DNA from: Portunus trituberculatus
Taxonomy: Eukaryota; Arthropoda; Malacostraca; Decapoda; Portunidae
Length of the DNA stretch: 64,000 nt
Direction of reading: 5' to 3'
Assembly (NCBI RefSeq): GCF_017591435.1
Contig: NC_059301.1
Location: forward strand, 3,643,640-3,707,639
A program made the translations under genes and the position numbers. Below, in pieces: positions 1 through 23,318 of this stretch; the first letter of the stretch is position 1, and each line of letters opens with the position of its first letter. The notes beneath the pieces are model-generated. The model had not been told where the DNA came from and did not search any database. It saw only the letters and a list, made by a program, of their open reading frames with translations.

Positions 1-36
1 ATAAAGCCCAGGCCCTGTAAAACTACAACTAGGTAA

Positions 37-40
<4 letters not shown>
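1..40 (+). mobile_element. 3' terminus of L-family LINE
   Basis: The first 40 bases read as the 3' end of the LINE family whose other copies end at 14641, 35042 and 62040, with the shared words 'aggccctgtaaaactac' and 'aactaggtaaatac'. It is followed at once by an (AC)n run. The body lies outside the window. Confidence 0.7.

Positions 41-105
<65 letters not shown>
39..105. repeat. (AC)n microsatellite on a LINE tail
   Basis: A near-perfect AC run starts at the last two bases of the LINE 3' end (aggtaaatac). Confidence 0.95.
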
Positions 106-107
<2 letters not shown>

Positions 108-266
108 AAAACACTACAAATACATCCAAAATACTCAAAACACACCAAAACATCCTATACACATATCAAAACACTTAAAACACACCTAAAAACACTCAAA
201 AATACACCCGAAACACATCCAAATATACTCAAAATACACTCAAATACACTCGAAACACATCCAAAC
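106..266. repeat. A/C-rich degenerate tract in SMG8 intron
   Basis: A degenerate series of 'caaaacac' and 'aaatacac' words fills the space up to the SMG8 exon l donor. It probably grew from the neighbouring (AC)n run. No gene is seen in it. Confidence 0.6.
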
Positions 267-272
267 ACTCAC

Positions 273-10936
<10,664 letters not shown>

Positions 10937-10939
10937 CTA

Positions 10940-11879
<940 letters not shown>

Positions 11880-12140
11880 GTAGAGGGTGTTTATATGATG
11901 CTGGTGACAGAGTAACAACATTTCTACATTCCACAACCTCTGGTTCAAGTGACATGGATTATTTAAAGTTTTTTTATTTCTTTTATTGATCTAGTGGCAG
12001 ATCAACAACATTCTTACATTCCAAACGTTCCAGTTGATGTAATGTGGGTTTATAAGGGACCTTTAATGGTTCTAGTGATAGGCTAACAAGATTTACACAT
12101 TCCAAAAACTCTAGTTGAAGTGAAGTGAGTTTTAGGAGTT
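11880..12140. repeat. Diverged tandem repeat, copy set 2
   Basis: Three diverged units share 'gacagagtaacaacatttct'-like and 'ctctagttgaagtgaa' words with the array at 7556-7935, followed by a (TTTA)n run. Confidence 0.6.
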
Positions 12141-12242
12141 TTACAGTTCTAATAATTTATTTATTTATTTATTTTTGTTTATTTATTTATTTATTCTTTT
12201 TTTTTTTTGTTATGACCTATAGCACCTGTAAGCATAGCTACA

Positions 12243-12459
12243 TTTTTTTTTTATACCATGTGGGCTTTTCGCCGAAATTTATGGGCTAAAGGGGATACTT
12301 TTTGGGGTACCTCCTATCTCAAAGCCCATCCGCTTGGAAACCGTTGCCCCGAGTGAAGAAGCCTAAGCTACACTCAGACCGTGGACAGGATTCAAACCAT
12401 ATGCTTGGAGACCCCTCGGACCCCAAAGCAAGCATGGTTCCACTGTACCACGGCGGCCC
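12243..12459 (-). mobile_element. tRNA-derived SINE, family 1, copy 1
   Basis: On the minus strand the head has an A box 'TGGTACAGTGG' (12450-12440) and a B box 'GGTTTGAATCC' (12398-12388), 52 bases apart as in tRNA promoters. The tail 'AAGCCCACATGGTATAAAA' ends in poly-A. Three more copies are at 47903, 52399 and 54596. Confidence 0.88.
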
Positions 12460-12511
12460 TACTTATACTTGAAGAGTATATGTAGGAAGCGTTGTTAAGC
12501 TTACCCATTAG

Positions 12512-12745
12512 TAGCACAAGCAATTTTATTTATGGTAGTACCCATATTAGGACCCATATCACCACCCAAGAGCATCTTTGGTGTAACCACCTAGAATCTG
12601 GGTATTATGGTGACATGTAGGTAACTTTAAACCACTCGACAAATGACACAGCTTCAAAGCAGTATGTGGTTGGATTCGAACCTATGTGTGGACATCTGCC
12701 CGATCCCACACTCACTACCTAATCCACTACGCCACCGTCTCCCTA
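12512..12745 (-). mobile_element. tRNA-derived SINE, family 2
   Basis: The minus strand shows an A box 'TGGCGTAGTGG' (12734-12724) and a B box 'GGTTCGAATCC' (12682-12672). A non-tRNA body and an AT-rich tail follow. The sequence differs from family 1. Confidence 0.8.
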
Positions 12746-13154
12746 TAGATTAACAAAGTTTCTACATTACTAATGAAAAAAACAAGTAAATATTTAGAAA
12801 AGCATCAGTTTGACATTAAATAGTAAGGAATGTACCAATTGTTTTGACGTCTAGAACATGAAATGTACTCCTAACTGTCAGAAAAATTCCCTAGATCTCA
12901 GACAAAAATCCTATGCATATATAACCATTGATGCATTCTAACTAAACCCAACCTTTAACTAAGTAAACCTAACCTAACAACGCGGGAATTTTCATGTTCT
13001 ACGCAAAGCATTAGCACTAAAACTAAATGCGTAATTTACAAAGGAAATTGTATAGAAGAAACATGTCTAAAAAAGATATCTATTTTTCAATGGCATACTC
13101 TTTTTTTTGTTAATGAGACTGATGCGACTCATGTAATACTGAAAAAACTCTTAA

Positions 13155-13796
13155 CCTCTTCAGTACTAGAACACATTTTTTACTTTGAGTTTTGGGTATG
13201 ATTACAGGATTTTATTTAGATTAAGAAGAGTCTATAGATGTCAGAAGATTAATGGCCAGTGTTCACTATTATAATCCCGGCACTTCCGAAGAGAAAGGAT
13301 CCCGCCACTAAGCCATCACCTGGCACAGTTTGTGGGATACCAGCGGCCCAGCAATCAGACCTTAGCCAGATATACAATGTTGTCAATGAAGCAAAAGATC
13401 TCTCTCAACCAAACTAACTTTAGCCTAATGTAACAAAACCTACCTAACTAATGTAACCTAATTGAGGCAACATGCACCACTGATACGTCTTCCTAAGAAC
13501 CCTTCTGACCAATAGCGTGATAATGTTATGTTAGCTAGGTTAGTCTTAGGTTTGGTTAGGTTAATTAAGAGCAAGAGAAAAGGGTGGAGGGAGTTCTATC
13601 ACTTGATTGGCAACAGTGTATATCTGGCTAGGTCTGGCGACTGCTGGCATTCTACTAACCACGTCAGCTGACGGTCCAGTGATGGGATCTCTTCTCTTCG
13701 ATAGTGCCCTAATTCCCACGTTATTTTCTACAGATGTACAATATCACCAAATAGTAAGCAGAATAAATCTGAAAACACGTCCTGGTATTGAAGGAG
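13155..13796. mobile_element. MITE with TTAA target duplication
   Basis: TTAA at 13151-13154 and 13797-13800 flanks inverted ends 'cctcttcagtactagaac' and 'cctggtattgaaggag' in opposite orientation. A TTAA duplication is the mark of piggyBac-type transposition. No transposase is present. A second element is inserted at 13279-13708, so an open frame with a hydrophobic start near 13607 is a by-product. Confidence 0.7.
13279..13708. mobile_element. Non-autonomous TIR element nested in TTAA MITE
   Basis: Ends 'ggcacttccgaagagaa' and its inverted partner (ttctcttcgatagtgcc) bound 430 bases. Flanks 'ataatccc' and 'ctaattccc' may be a diverged target duplication, as hAT elements make. No coding capacity was seen. 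Confidence 0.5.
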
Positions 13797-13808
13797 TTAA
13801 GAACCATC

Positions 13809-13811
<3 letters not shown>

Positions 13812-13875
<64 letters not shown>

Positions 13876-13976
13876 AAACTTATCCAACCTTCGTCAATAA
13901 TTACTTACTGTGGCATCCATTTTGTAGGTAAGGTGAAGTGGCCCTGTTGAGACGATATTTTGTAGTTAAGCTCCAT

Positions 13977-14016
<40 letters not shown>
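13812..14016. repeat. Two (GA)n microsatellites (13812-13873, 13979-14016)
   Basis: Two GA runs separated by about 105 bases of unique sequence. Confidence 0.93.
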
Positions 14017-14018
<2 letters not shown>

Positions 14019-14640
14019 CAGCTTCCGTTCCTTAAAGTTTTTCTTTACTTCTCAACAACTATAGCAGTCATATCCCACAGCATACATGAATATAGTACTA
14101 AATCTCCATGCTCATATCATACTCTGGTGACACACATATGACTAGTATATACTGAAATGTTGTAAAAAAAAAAAAAACGCGAAAATGTTCAATTACTTTC
14201 GTCAAGTGATCATTTCGTTGTTGTTGTGACGAGCCGCTGCCCGCCACCCAAAACATCAATTTATCGAGATTATCTATACTCCCTCAAAATACAATACTAA
14301 CGTAAGTTTGGAATATTTTCAAACTTTAAAAACACACTGGTGCAAAATACAGTTTTTAATTATCAGAAGATGTCTACATTTTTCTATATAATGTTGCGAA
14401 GGTGTATTGCAGCAGCCTCCCAGATATGTACGTGTGCCTGTGTGAGTGTGGAGCAGCGTCATAAGAAAGTACATATGGGTAGTACATATGAGTACATATG
14501 TGCAGACTTTAGCTAGAGGGTGAACGAGGTGTTGGTTGCTCATGTTTATGAAACTGTCACACCTTAATGGAAGGGACGCTGAGCTAGGCCTCCATGACGG
14601 AGATGTGACCCCGGAGGTCACGGGGAGATAAGAGTGTGTA
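14017..14640. other. Unassigned unique sequence
   Basis: A GC-richer island at about 14215-14260 sits in AT-rich sequence. No exon, RNA gene or repeat could be supported. Confidence 0.4.
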
Positions 14641-15187
14641 TTCACCTAGTTGTAATTTTTTACAGGGCCTGGGTATCATACTCGTGTGGCCCCGTCTCCA
14701 TATCTACACACATCCAACTTTCCTTTAAAACTATGCACACTCCACGCTGACACCACCTACTCACTCAAACCATACCACACCTCCACACATCTTTGTGGGA
14801 AACTATATTTCTTCACATCCTTCAAGCATATTCCTTTGGCTATCTTTTTACTATGCGATCTTGTAGTTCTATTTAAGTTTTCCTCTCTCAACATCATTTG
14901 CTCATTATCCACTTCATCTAAACTGCTCAACAGTTTATAAACCTGTATCAAATCTCCTCTTTCTCTTTTTTGTTCCAAGGTAAGCAAATTCATTTCTTTT
15001 AATCTCTCCTCATAGGTCATTTCTGCCAATTCCGGAACCATTTTTGTTGCCATTCTCTGCAATCTCTCCAACTTTCTTATATGCTTCTTTTTATAAGGGG
15101 ACCAAACCACTCCAGCATATTCCAATCTTGGTCTAATTACCGTACTAATTAATTTCTTCATCATATCTTTATCCATATAATGGAAGG

Positions 15188-16068
15188 CTAATCCAATATT
15201 TTTATCAAATTATACGTTTCTCCAAACATCTTATCAATATGAGCCTCAAACTGCCCATGGTCTTGTATTATCACTCCCAAATCCTTTTCCTTTTCCACCT
15301 TTTTCAACACTACTTCTTCACCCATCTTATATGACCCTCTTGGGCGTCTTCCACTTTTCCCCATCTCCATCACATGACTTTTGCTCAGATTAAATTCCAT
15401 TTGCCACCTCTTGCTCCACTCCCAAATCTTATCCAGATCTGCCTGTAAAATTTCACAATCTTCTTCACTCTTCACACACCTACACAACTTCGCATCATCC
15501 GCAAACAAATTAATATAACTGTTTACTCCCTCTGGCATTAATATATACAAGGAAAAGTATTGGTGCCAGCACTGAGCCTTGTGGGACTCCACTCTCCACC
15601 ACCAACCAGTCCGACTTTGCATCCCTTATTACCGTTCTCATCTCCCTCCATCTCAAGTAGTTTTCCATCCACTTTAACACTTCCTTTCAGTCCTCCATAA
15701 ATCTCTAATTTCCATAACAGTCTCATGTGAGGTACCGTGTCAAAAGCTTTCTTTAAATCCAAATATACACAGTCCATCCATCCCTGTCTCTCTTGTATTT
15801 TGTCAACCACTCTTGAATAAAAGCTCAGTAGATTTGTTACACATGACCTCCCTTTCCTGAAGCCAAATTGATGATCCGATAATAACTTATGATCCTCCAG
15901 GAACCGTATCCAATATTTCTTTATCACCCTCTCACAAATCTTACCGACCACACTTGTTAGAGACACAGGTCTATAGTTAAGAGGCTCTTCCTTACTGCCT
16001 CCCTTATAAATGGGCACCACTTCAGCTCTCTTCCACTCTACTGGTACTTCCCTGTTTCTAATGAACAC
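15188..16068 (-). pseudogene. L-family LINE reverse transcriptase core, broken
   Basis: Two overlapping minus-strand frames give the RT palm: 'EWKRAEVVPIYKGGSKE', 'YLDLKKAFDTVPHMRLLWKL' and 'LFADDAKLCRCVKSEED'. A frameshift near 15540-15620 destroys the 'GVPQGS' block. The C-terminal part continues at 15176-14757. Confidence 0.85.
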
Positions 16069-17277
16069 CTTATAATATCATATAATGGATCAATCAATTC
16101 TTCTCTACACTCCTTCAATAATTTTCCTGAAACTTCATCTGGTCCCATCGCTTTATCATCTTTAAGTTCCTCCAACATTTTATATAACTCCTTTTAGGTA
16201 TCTTAATGTCATCCATGTGCACATTTCCTTGTACATTCTGAGGCTTTACAAACATTGTTTCTTTAGTAAATACTTGCTGAAACCTATTATTTAGCAATTC
16301 CGCTATATTCTTAGGGTCATCTACTATCCCTTGCTCTCCTTTTAATCTTTCAATGGACTCTCTCTTTTAAGTTTACCATTTATGAACCTGTAAAACAATT
16401 TTGGATGTTCCTTACTCTTGTCTACAATATCTTTTCAAATTTTCTTTCTTCCTCCCTCCTTACCCTCACATACTCATTTCTCGCCACTCTATAATTCTCC
16501 TTATTTAGTATATTCCTGCTCTTTTCCATCTTTTCCAAGCCACATCTCTCTTTTCCTTAGCCTTAACACAAGTTGCATTAAACCAATCCTTTCTTCCTTC
16601 CTCTCTCGGTTTATACTTTGGTACAAATTTCATAACTCCTTCTTTATAATATTTCATAAAAATCTCATATTTCTTTTGCACTTCTCTGATTTGTAACATC
16701 TCCTCCCAATCTAATTTTCTGAAATAATTTTTCAAACTTTCTGTGTCCATCTTTCTATAATTCAATCTACCACTCCTGTATGTCTCGTCCTTCCTTCGCT
16801 GTGTTGTTGCTATCTGCATTTCCATAACCACATGATCACTCTTTCCCAAAGGACACTTGTATTGTATATCTCCACATAGGTACACTTCTCTTGTTAACAC
16901 CAAATCCAGTCTAGCCGGTTCATCATCTCCTCTATATCTAGTATTTTCCTTCACCCTCTGTTCCATCATATTTTCCATCATTAGATTAAGAAATCTCTCT
17001 CCCATGCTTCCTCTCCAACACCACTTACTAGATTTTCCCAATCCACCTCCTTACAATTAAAATCTCCTACTAGTATCACCTTTCTTTTTCCAGATAATAC
17101 ACTTTCCAAACTCTGTAAAGTATCCTTGATCATATTGTCGTATTCCCTTAATGTCCAAGAATTTGTTTTAGGAGGTACATAGGTCACCATGATTATTAAT
17201 TCTTTTCCATCACTTTTTATCCTTATGCTTATCACTTCTGCATTGTTCTTCCCATACCAAACCTTATCCACATTTAT

Positions 17278-18321
17278 TTATTTCTTCGTCATAATCATAA
17301 CTCCTCCTCCACCTTTACTCTCTCTATCCTTTCTCCATATATTATATTTATTATCCAAATTTATCTTTGTTTTTTCATGCAATTTTGTCTCAGTCAAACA
17401 CACTATATCAGGCTTCTCCACTATCATACAGTCTTGTAATTCCAATCTACTTGACAGTATCCCATCTATATTAGTATACACACTGCTCCCTCTAGGGGTT
17501 CCTCCGTATTCCTTCTTTCCACATACCACTTTTTGACTCTCTCCTATAACTCTCCAAAAAAACTTTTCTCTTTCCTCCTCAGACCGCTCATCATTTTTCC
17601 TTCTCGCCTCTTCCACCAATTCCTTATATCTTCTCCTCTCTTCCTCATTTCTATTCTTTCTCACAAACACCTCTTTACAACCTTCTATCTCTCTTAACTT
17701 TGATGTTCTATATAGGATATCCTCCGCAGATTGTTGTGACTTCAGTACTACTTTAATCGGTCTGCTCACTCCCTCCTTATACGGACCCAGTCTATGGATC
17801 TCTTCCACTTCTTCTTGTAGGTCTTTTTTTTCATCATCATTTAGATTTTTGAACAGATCTCTTACCGTTTTTAATTCTTCTTTAATTCTCTTCGGCTTAT
17901 ATGTTATATTTTGTTCTTTCATCCCAAATATTAATACACTCTTCTTCTTTTCTGCTATTTCCCTTATCAATGTTTCCTTATTCTTCATTACATTAACCAG
18001 TTCCTTGGACCTTTCTTTTTTTTCAACCTCCACTCTCACGTGTGCATTCTCATCCACCAATCGTTTTTCATTTTCCTCCAGTCTCTTAACTCTTTCCTTC
18101 AAAGCCTTGCGGAATTCTCTATCCTGCTCCTCCTCACTCCTCTGAACTTTTAATTCCTTCACCAACTCCTCAAATCTCTTCTCCAACATTACCAATCTAC
18201 CTTGCAATGTTGCCCCTGTTGAAGATGGACTCATGCTTTGACTGGCCACTTTCGGCTTTGCTCCCTGGGCCTCATTAACATATTTTGAATTTGGTAATTT
18301 ATTTCTTACCGGTCTATCCAT
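17278..18321 (-). CDS. LINE ORF1 fused to endonuclease N-terminus
   Basis: One open frame of 347 codons starts at ATG 18321 just after a poly-A leader. Residues about 45-135 form a charged coiled coil, and then 'KKSVLIFGMKEQ' begins an RRM-like block with 'RPIKVVLKSQQSAEDIL'. The frame then runs without a stop into the endonuclease start 'EKPDIVCLTETKLHEKTK'. The rest of the endonuclease (with 'GDFNCKEVDWENL' and 'GKSDHVVMEM') follows in other frames at 17271-16505. Non-LTR elements usually have ORF1 and ORF2 as separate frames, so the join is either a family trait or a chance loss of the stop codon. Confidence 0.75.
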   Translation of the reverse strand: MDRPVRNKLPNSKYVNEAQGAKPKVASQSMSPSSTGATLQGRLVMLEKRFEELVKELKVQRSEEEQDREFRKALKERVKRLEENEKRLVDENAHVRVEVEKKERSKELVNVMKNKETLIREIAEKKKSVLIFGMKEQNITYKPKRIKEELKTVRDLFKNLNDDEKKDLQEEVEEIHRLGPYKEGVSRPIKVVLKSQQSAEDILYRTSKLREIEGCKEVFVRKNRNEEERRRYKELVEEARRKNDERSEEEREKFFWRVIGESQKVVCGKKEYGGTPRGSSVYTNIDGILSSRLELQDCMIVEKPDIVCLTETKLHEKTKINLDNKYNIWRKDRESKGGGGVMIMTKK

Positions 18322-18627
18322 TTTTTTTTTTTTTTACTCTTCCTGGGAGCATGTGGGTGTGTGGTCACTGGGGGCCAGGCCTGGTAGTTACGTGTGTGTG
18401 GTGGGATGCGTTGGCGGCTGCTATGGCTGGCCTTTGTGTGGTTCTCGCTCTGTCGTTTGGAGTGTGGAGGTTCTCACACCTCCGATCACTCCCATGTACA
18501 CGCCACCAGGCTACGTTCACTCTATACACTCGTTCACTCGCTCTGGTCGCCCCTCAATAGCAATAACTATTCTGTGTGTGTGTGTGTGTGTGTGTATGGG
18601 TGAGGGCACTGGCCAGCCCTGGGATAA

Positions 18628-19300
18628 TTGTCATACGGTACCGTGTAAATAAGGCATGCATGTGTGAATTGCTTATATATTATCAGGGATATATTGATAA
18701 TTAGCGGTTAAGGTAGATAGCGTTACCTAATAAGCTGAAATAGACTCGTAAGGACATTGCCTGGCAGGTGCGACGGCACAGGAGGCGTGGTCTGTGGGGC
18801 ACTATGTGGCACCGACGAGGACAGAGGACAGGAGTGTAGCAAGAGACCTCGAAGGAACAAGTCGTACTCTGGGGAGCAGTCAGAGAGTGAACGAGAGACA
18901 GAGAGACAGTGAAGTGCCTGACGAACTAACAAAGTGTTACCTGTACTTTGTTGCCGCCCCTGCCCTGTCCTGTGTGCTGCCACCTGTTCCCGGTGACTCG
19001 TGTATAGTTGCTGTAATATAGAGAAATAAGGAAGAAGTGTTTCCTTCTCCCCACTCTGTGTGACTGAGCTGAGTGAGAGTGGGTGCTATAGAAGCAGACA
19101 GCCAGGCCTGAGAGAGCGATCTGCCCGCCGCTCCACCCCAGCCGAGCCGCGCCACCCAGGTAAAGCCCTTCTCTCCGACACACACGCCCCGAATCCCGAG
19201 AAGATTGTGAGGCGTTCCCTCCCTGAAGAAGCTGAAGGAGGGTCGCAGCAATAATATAAAACTGTGTATAATTATTATGTTTTCGGTCTTTGTAACAAGT
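18628..19300 (+). mobile_element. Possible solo LTR
   Basis: A GC-richer block that could start at a TG (tgtcatacggtaccgtg) and end at a CA (tttcggtctttgtaaca), with an 'aataatataaa' element near its end. It resembles an LTR in layout. No second copy or target duplication was seen, so this is tentative. Confidence 0.3.
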
Positions 19301-19330
19301 CAAGCACACGCGAACTCCAGCGCGGGGAGA

Positions 19331-19420
19331 AAAATGGGAAGGCCACAGGGCCGGATGAAATACCGTATGAGATGTACAAGAACGGAGGGGAAATTGTAAT
19401 TAATAATGCAAATTCAAATT
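19331..19420 (+). mobile_element. Short LINE reverse transcriptase fragment
   Basis: Twenty-odd codons read 'KNGKATGPDEIPYEMYKNGG', the GPDxI block found in LINE reverse transcriptases. Nothing of the element is recognised on either side. Confidence 0.5.
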
Positions 19421-19859
19421 CAAATGGTTTATTGACAGAAAAACATCAGAGGGAACAGTCAGCATGCTGAGATGCCCACCCATCTGACCTTGAAAGGCCT
19501 TACACAATCATTTAACATAGAAAAATATAGTGGTGTGCGTGCGTGAGATGCGAATACATGATTCGAATGTACGAACCGGCGAACGACTTCCGTGTGTAAG
19601 TGTGTGTGTGTGTGTGAGACGGTTCGAACTGGCGAACTGTTTCGGAACAGAAGTGATGCATTCCAGCTCCACCTGGAACTTGGACTGGCTGTACTACCCA
19701 CTTCACCTCTCACCAAGTCGCAACCTGCACTCCACCTCGCATCCTGTGCTAGTGACAGTGTTGTGAAAGTGTGCCTGTGACTACCCTGCTTGGCATTGTA
19801 CTGAGACAACCAGTGTTGTGACATAATGAAATAGTGGTGAATGTCACGTGCCTTTGTTT

Positions 19860-20877
19860 TTATTTTTCCCTGTGCCTGCCTGGTGTAATCGCTACTGGCT
19901 CGCCCCGCCTCAACACACGTACGAATCCCTCTTGGTTTTCGCTGTAGCCACCCCAACAGCTGTGAGGTTGGGGGTGTGCAAAGCAAGTGGTGTCAAGAGT
20001 GGGATAGGCACGTCTCACTAGTGACTCCATGTCCTGTGCCAACTCTGGCAGGGTTTCATCCTTACCCTATATTCTGCTCTTCAGACGAGCACGATAGACC
20101 TCTGCTTGGTACTGTTGGCCAAACTTGCGTTCCAGCCCCTCCACCACACACGGATAAGAGACCTGCTGTTTTGCAGAGGTGACCCAGAACTTCCACCACT
20201 GGCCCCCGCAAGCAGGACACAAGCTGCAGGCAACGTTCACCTTCATCCCATTCCATAGCATCAGCCAGCATCTGAAACTGGGCCTGGTAAGACTCCCAGG
20301 CCACACTGCCGTCAAACTCCGTCGGCTTCCTTCTCCCGGAACAATGGCTAGACAGTGCAAGAGAAGGATGAGGGGAGGAGGGAGAAGTAAAGATGGTATG
20401 GGGTCCTGGGGTTGTACTACTGCACCACCCATCAACGAGTGGGGCACAGCGTATTGGCCCTTCATCCATTGGTGCTTTGCCTCACAGCCTGTCGCAAGGA
20501 AACAGTTTCTTCTCTCATGGCCTGACCTGCTTCTTCCAATGCAGCCACTTCCTTATGATCCTTCCCATTTCTTCCAATGCTGCCACTTCTTCCTTCACTT
20601 CCTGTGCTCCTGAGCGGACGTCACGCATCTCCTGGAGTAACTTGGCCTTGATACTGCTACATAACTCCTCTGCAACCTGCCGTGCTTCGTCCCTTACAAA
20701 TTCCAGGCCTTCCCGCACTGTCTCACGAAACTCGCGTGCCTGAGCATCCATTTTCTGTTCCTGAGCCTGAGCCTGGACGTTTATTTTCATCACTAGAAAC
20801 TGTAGTAGCTCAGCCACGTTAGGCTCTTCACTTCCTAAGGCACTAACAACATTGTTGCCTTCCTGGTTGTCTGCCAT
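19860..20877 (-). pseudogene. Gypsy-type gag relic
   Basis: The minus-strand start 'MADNQEGNNVVSALGSEEPN' leads into an Ala/Glu-rich coiled coil. Another frame then reads 'KPTEFDGSVAWESYQAQFQM' and 'CLQLVSCLRGPVVEVLGHL', typical of Ty3/Gypsy capsid, then 'ERKFGQQYQAEVYRARLKSR' and 'LAQDMESLVRRAYP'-like codons. Frameshifts interrupt it. No protease, RT or integrase follows. Confidence 0.7.
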
Positions 20878-20934
20878 CTGTACTGGCGACCCAGCTCAGC
20901 AACAACACATAATCTTATCCTGCAACCAGAGAGG

Positions 20935-23318
20935 AATACTATCAGTTTTCCTCAAAGATGCACAATATTGTACTGCACCATACTCATATAGGGCGCTGCA
21001 TGCAGCTTTTTACTATAACTGTTAACTTAAACAGAGCTACGGGTATTCTGGCAGGTGTTCACTAAGGATATTATTGCATCATCACCTCTCCTAGCCATCC
21101 TAATGACAGCAACAACGACCAACTCTTTAACCCTATAATGAATACTTGAAAGATACAGTTCCATTCTTATAATGTCAAATCTAGTAGTCCTTGCACATCC
21201 TAATATAGTTCTCATTGCCTTATTCTGTACCACTTCCAAAGCTTGTAGGCTTTTCTATGGAAGAGATACGGCAACCCCCGCTTAACGAAGGTTCACACAA
21301 CGAAATTTCGCTACAACGGAGGTTTCATTTTACTACCATCTGCTCGTTTAACGAACACCAAACTTGCTTTAATGAAGTTTTATCCAGGAATTTTTTCCAA
21401 GTTTGAAATCCCCGCTGTATCATGCAATCCGACAGGCTTTTGAAATACACAAGCACCTCTCATGGACAACACGCGCACCACTCACTCCCCTTGTTCAAAA
21501 CAATAACAGCGTCAGCAGCAGCTCGTCTTCCCTCGCTCAACTTACCACCAAAACGCCCTGCAATGTCGCCTAGCGTTGCTAAGCTAGGCGTTGCTAAGAA
21601 GTCCAGGAATTCTCTTACTCTCGAAGTGAAGCTGGATATTATTCACAGACACGAGAGAAGCGAGAAAACTAATAGCATTGCTTGCCACTATCTTGACTCC
21701 ATCTACTGTCTCTATTATTTTCAAGTCAGCAGACTCTATTAAGAAGGCTGGTGAGACCATATCTTCCTTGCAAGCTAAAAGAACCACCTGAACTCATGGC
21801 TCTACAATGGATAAAATGGAAAGCCTTGTGGAAATGTGGTACATAAGTTTTGTATGTGATACAAATATGCGCCTTTTGTTTACATTCCACAGGTTTCTGG
21901 TTAGTGTCTTTTCCGTTTTACTCTCCCTCCCTTCATAAATTTAAGATCATCAACATTATAAAGTTATGTACATACATACATTAGTGTACATTATAATGAT
22001 TTAAATTAAACTGCCTAAATGTTTAACTCCATAATTTTTACATTCATTAAGCCTTTCACTGTACTATGATGCACTCTCGGTTTTTTTACTCTCAATGGAA
22101 GTTCAAGTCAGGGGTTAAACTTGTTATAATCGGTTCGCTTAACGAAATTTTGCTTAAAGAAGGTTTTTTTCTTAAGGAACGTAACCTCTCTGTTAAGCGG
22201 GGGTTGCCTGTACAAGGACAGGAGCAGCATAATCGATAACTGACCTAACTGTACTAATGTACAGTACGTGTTCTGTAATACTGGTATACCTACCCCACAT
22301 CCATTATTAGCTAATACTTTCAAAGGTTTCAACCTTGCCTTACAAATATTCTTGACATAGTTCACAGCACTTTGGGTTGAACTAAAGTTAACATGCATTC
22401 CTAGGTATTTATAGTTAGTTACTCTTTCAAGGCTTTGTCCATTAAGCATGAGAACTGTCAGTCACATCTCGTGACTGAAATTTAATCTTGCTTACATTCA
22501 CCACTAATCCCATATATAAGCACAAGGATTCAAGGTCAGCAAGTGCCTGAGTCATAATCCTTTTATTAACACATTGTAATAGGATGTCATCTGCATAAAT
22601 CAAGACTTCAGTGCCTTGTGGAAAAGTGTGTCTCCCTATCCGATCCATTAATATATTGAAAAGTGTTGACTTAAAACACCACCTTGTGGGATGCCTAACT
22701 AAAAACTTTTCTCTTCAGACTCAAAGTCCTGAAAAGAAACTTTTGCTCTGCATCCGAGCAAATAGTCCTCAATCCATTTGAGCAAGTGTGCTTTGATGCC
22801 TTTATTTACCAACTCTTCAAGAATAACATCTGGGTTTGCCTTGTCAAATGCACCCTTTAAATCCACAAAAACTCTGCAGTTAATGTTGGGGTTACCCAAG
22901 CACATTATAACAGTCAGTTGTACTTTTACCTTTGATAAAACCAAATAAATCATCAGACATAAGATCACTTAATTTATACAACAATCTGTTCAACACAATT
23001 CTTTCCTTCATTTTGCACATGCAAGAAGTTAGTGATATAGGCCTATAATCTTGATCTCCTTTGGGAATTGGATGGATAAGGCCAACCTTCCACTGTCTCA
23101 TAAGACATGCTGAATAAATCCAATAAAGGACTGTTTTCCATGGCAACAAGGTGATTTAGTATATTATAGGTCAGCCCATCCTGTCCAGGAGCTGTTAATT
23201 TCCCCTTTTTTATAGCAAGTAGGACTTCATCTTTAGTTATTGGTACACATGCATCATCTAAAAGTTTAGTTTGTACATCAAACAAATGTCTTCTGCCGGA
23301 TAGATAACTTCTCAGACA
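20935..23318 (-). mobile_element. RNase H-type LINE relic (left copy)
   Basis: Minus-strand RT fragments in order: 'TAPGQDGLTYNILNHLVAME', 'GDQDYRPISLTSCMCKMKER', 'FVDLKGAFDKANPDVILEEL', 'IYADDILLQCVNKR' and 'KYLGMHVNFSSTQSAVNYVK'. The closest relative in the window is the plus-strand copy at 26318-29088. Tigger T copy 3 is inserted at 21269-22210, splitting the thumb region. Frameshifts make it inactive. Confidence 0.85.
21269..22210 (+). mobile_element. Tigger-like element, family T, copy 3
   Basis: TIR ends 'cggcaacccccgcttaacg' and 'taagcgggggttgcctg' are flanked by TA. Inside, a plus-strand piece reads 'KKSRNSLTLEVKLDIIHRHE', the N-terminal CENP-B/psq-type helix-turn-helix of Tigger transposase, soon followed by stops. 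It interrupts the left LINE. Confidence 0.88.

Larger units (their letters stand above)
14641..18600 (-). mobile_element. Nearly full-length L-family LINE
   Basis: On the minus strand the order is a 5' leader (about 18600-18322), ORF1 joined to endonuclease, reverse transcriptase and a 3' end 'acaactaggtgaatac'. RT blocks include 'NYRPVSLTSVVGKICERVIK', 'FGFRKGRSCVTNLLSFYSRV', 'LFADDAKL' and 'KKYSFPQRCVEVWYGL'. Several frameshifts and stops make it inactive. Family members are at 1, 35042 and 59609. The RT is of CR1/L2 type by motif; clade assignment needs a tree. Confidence 0.9.

Noticed and set aside
13607..13813. Plus-strand 68-codon frame with a hydrophobic start, like a signal peptide
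   Set aside because: It crosses the junction of two nested MITEs and their inverted ends, so it is not a gene.
13894..13930. Minus-strand ATG GAT GCC ACA followed by gtaagt as the SMG8 first exon
   Set aside because: It ends in phase 0, while exon a needs two bases from the previous exon. There is no homology support.
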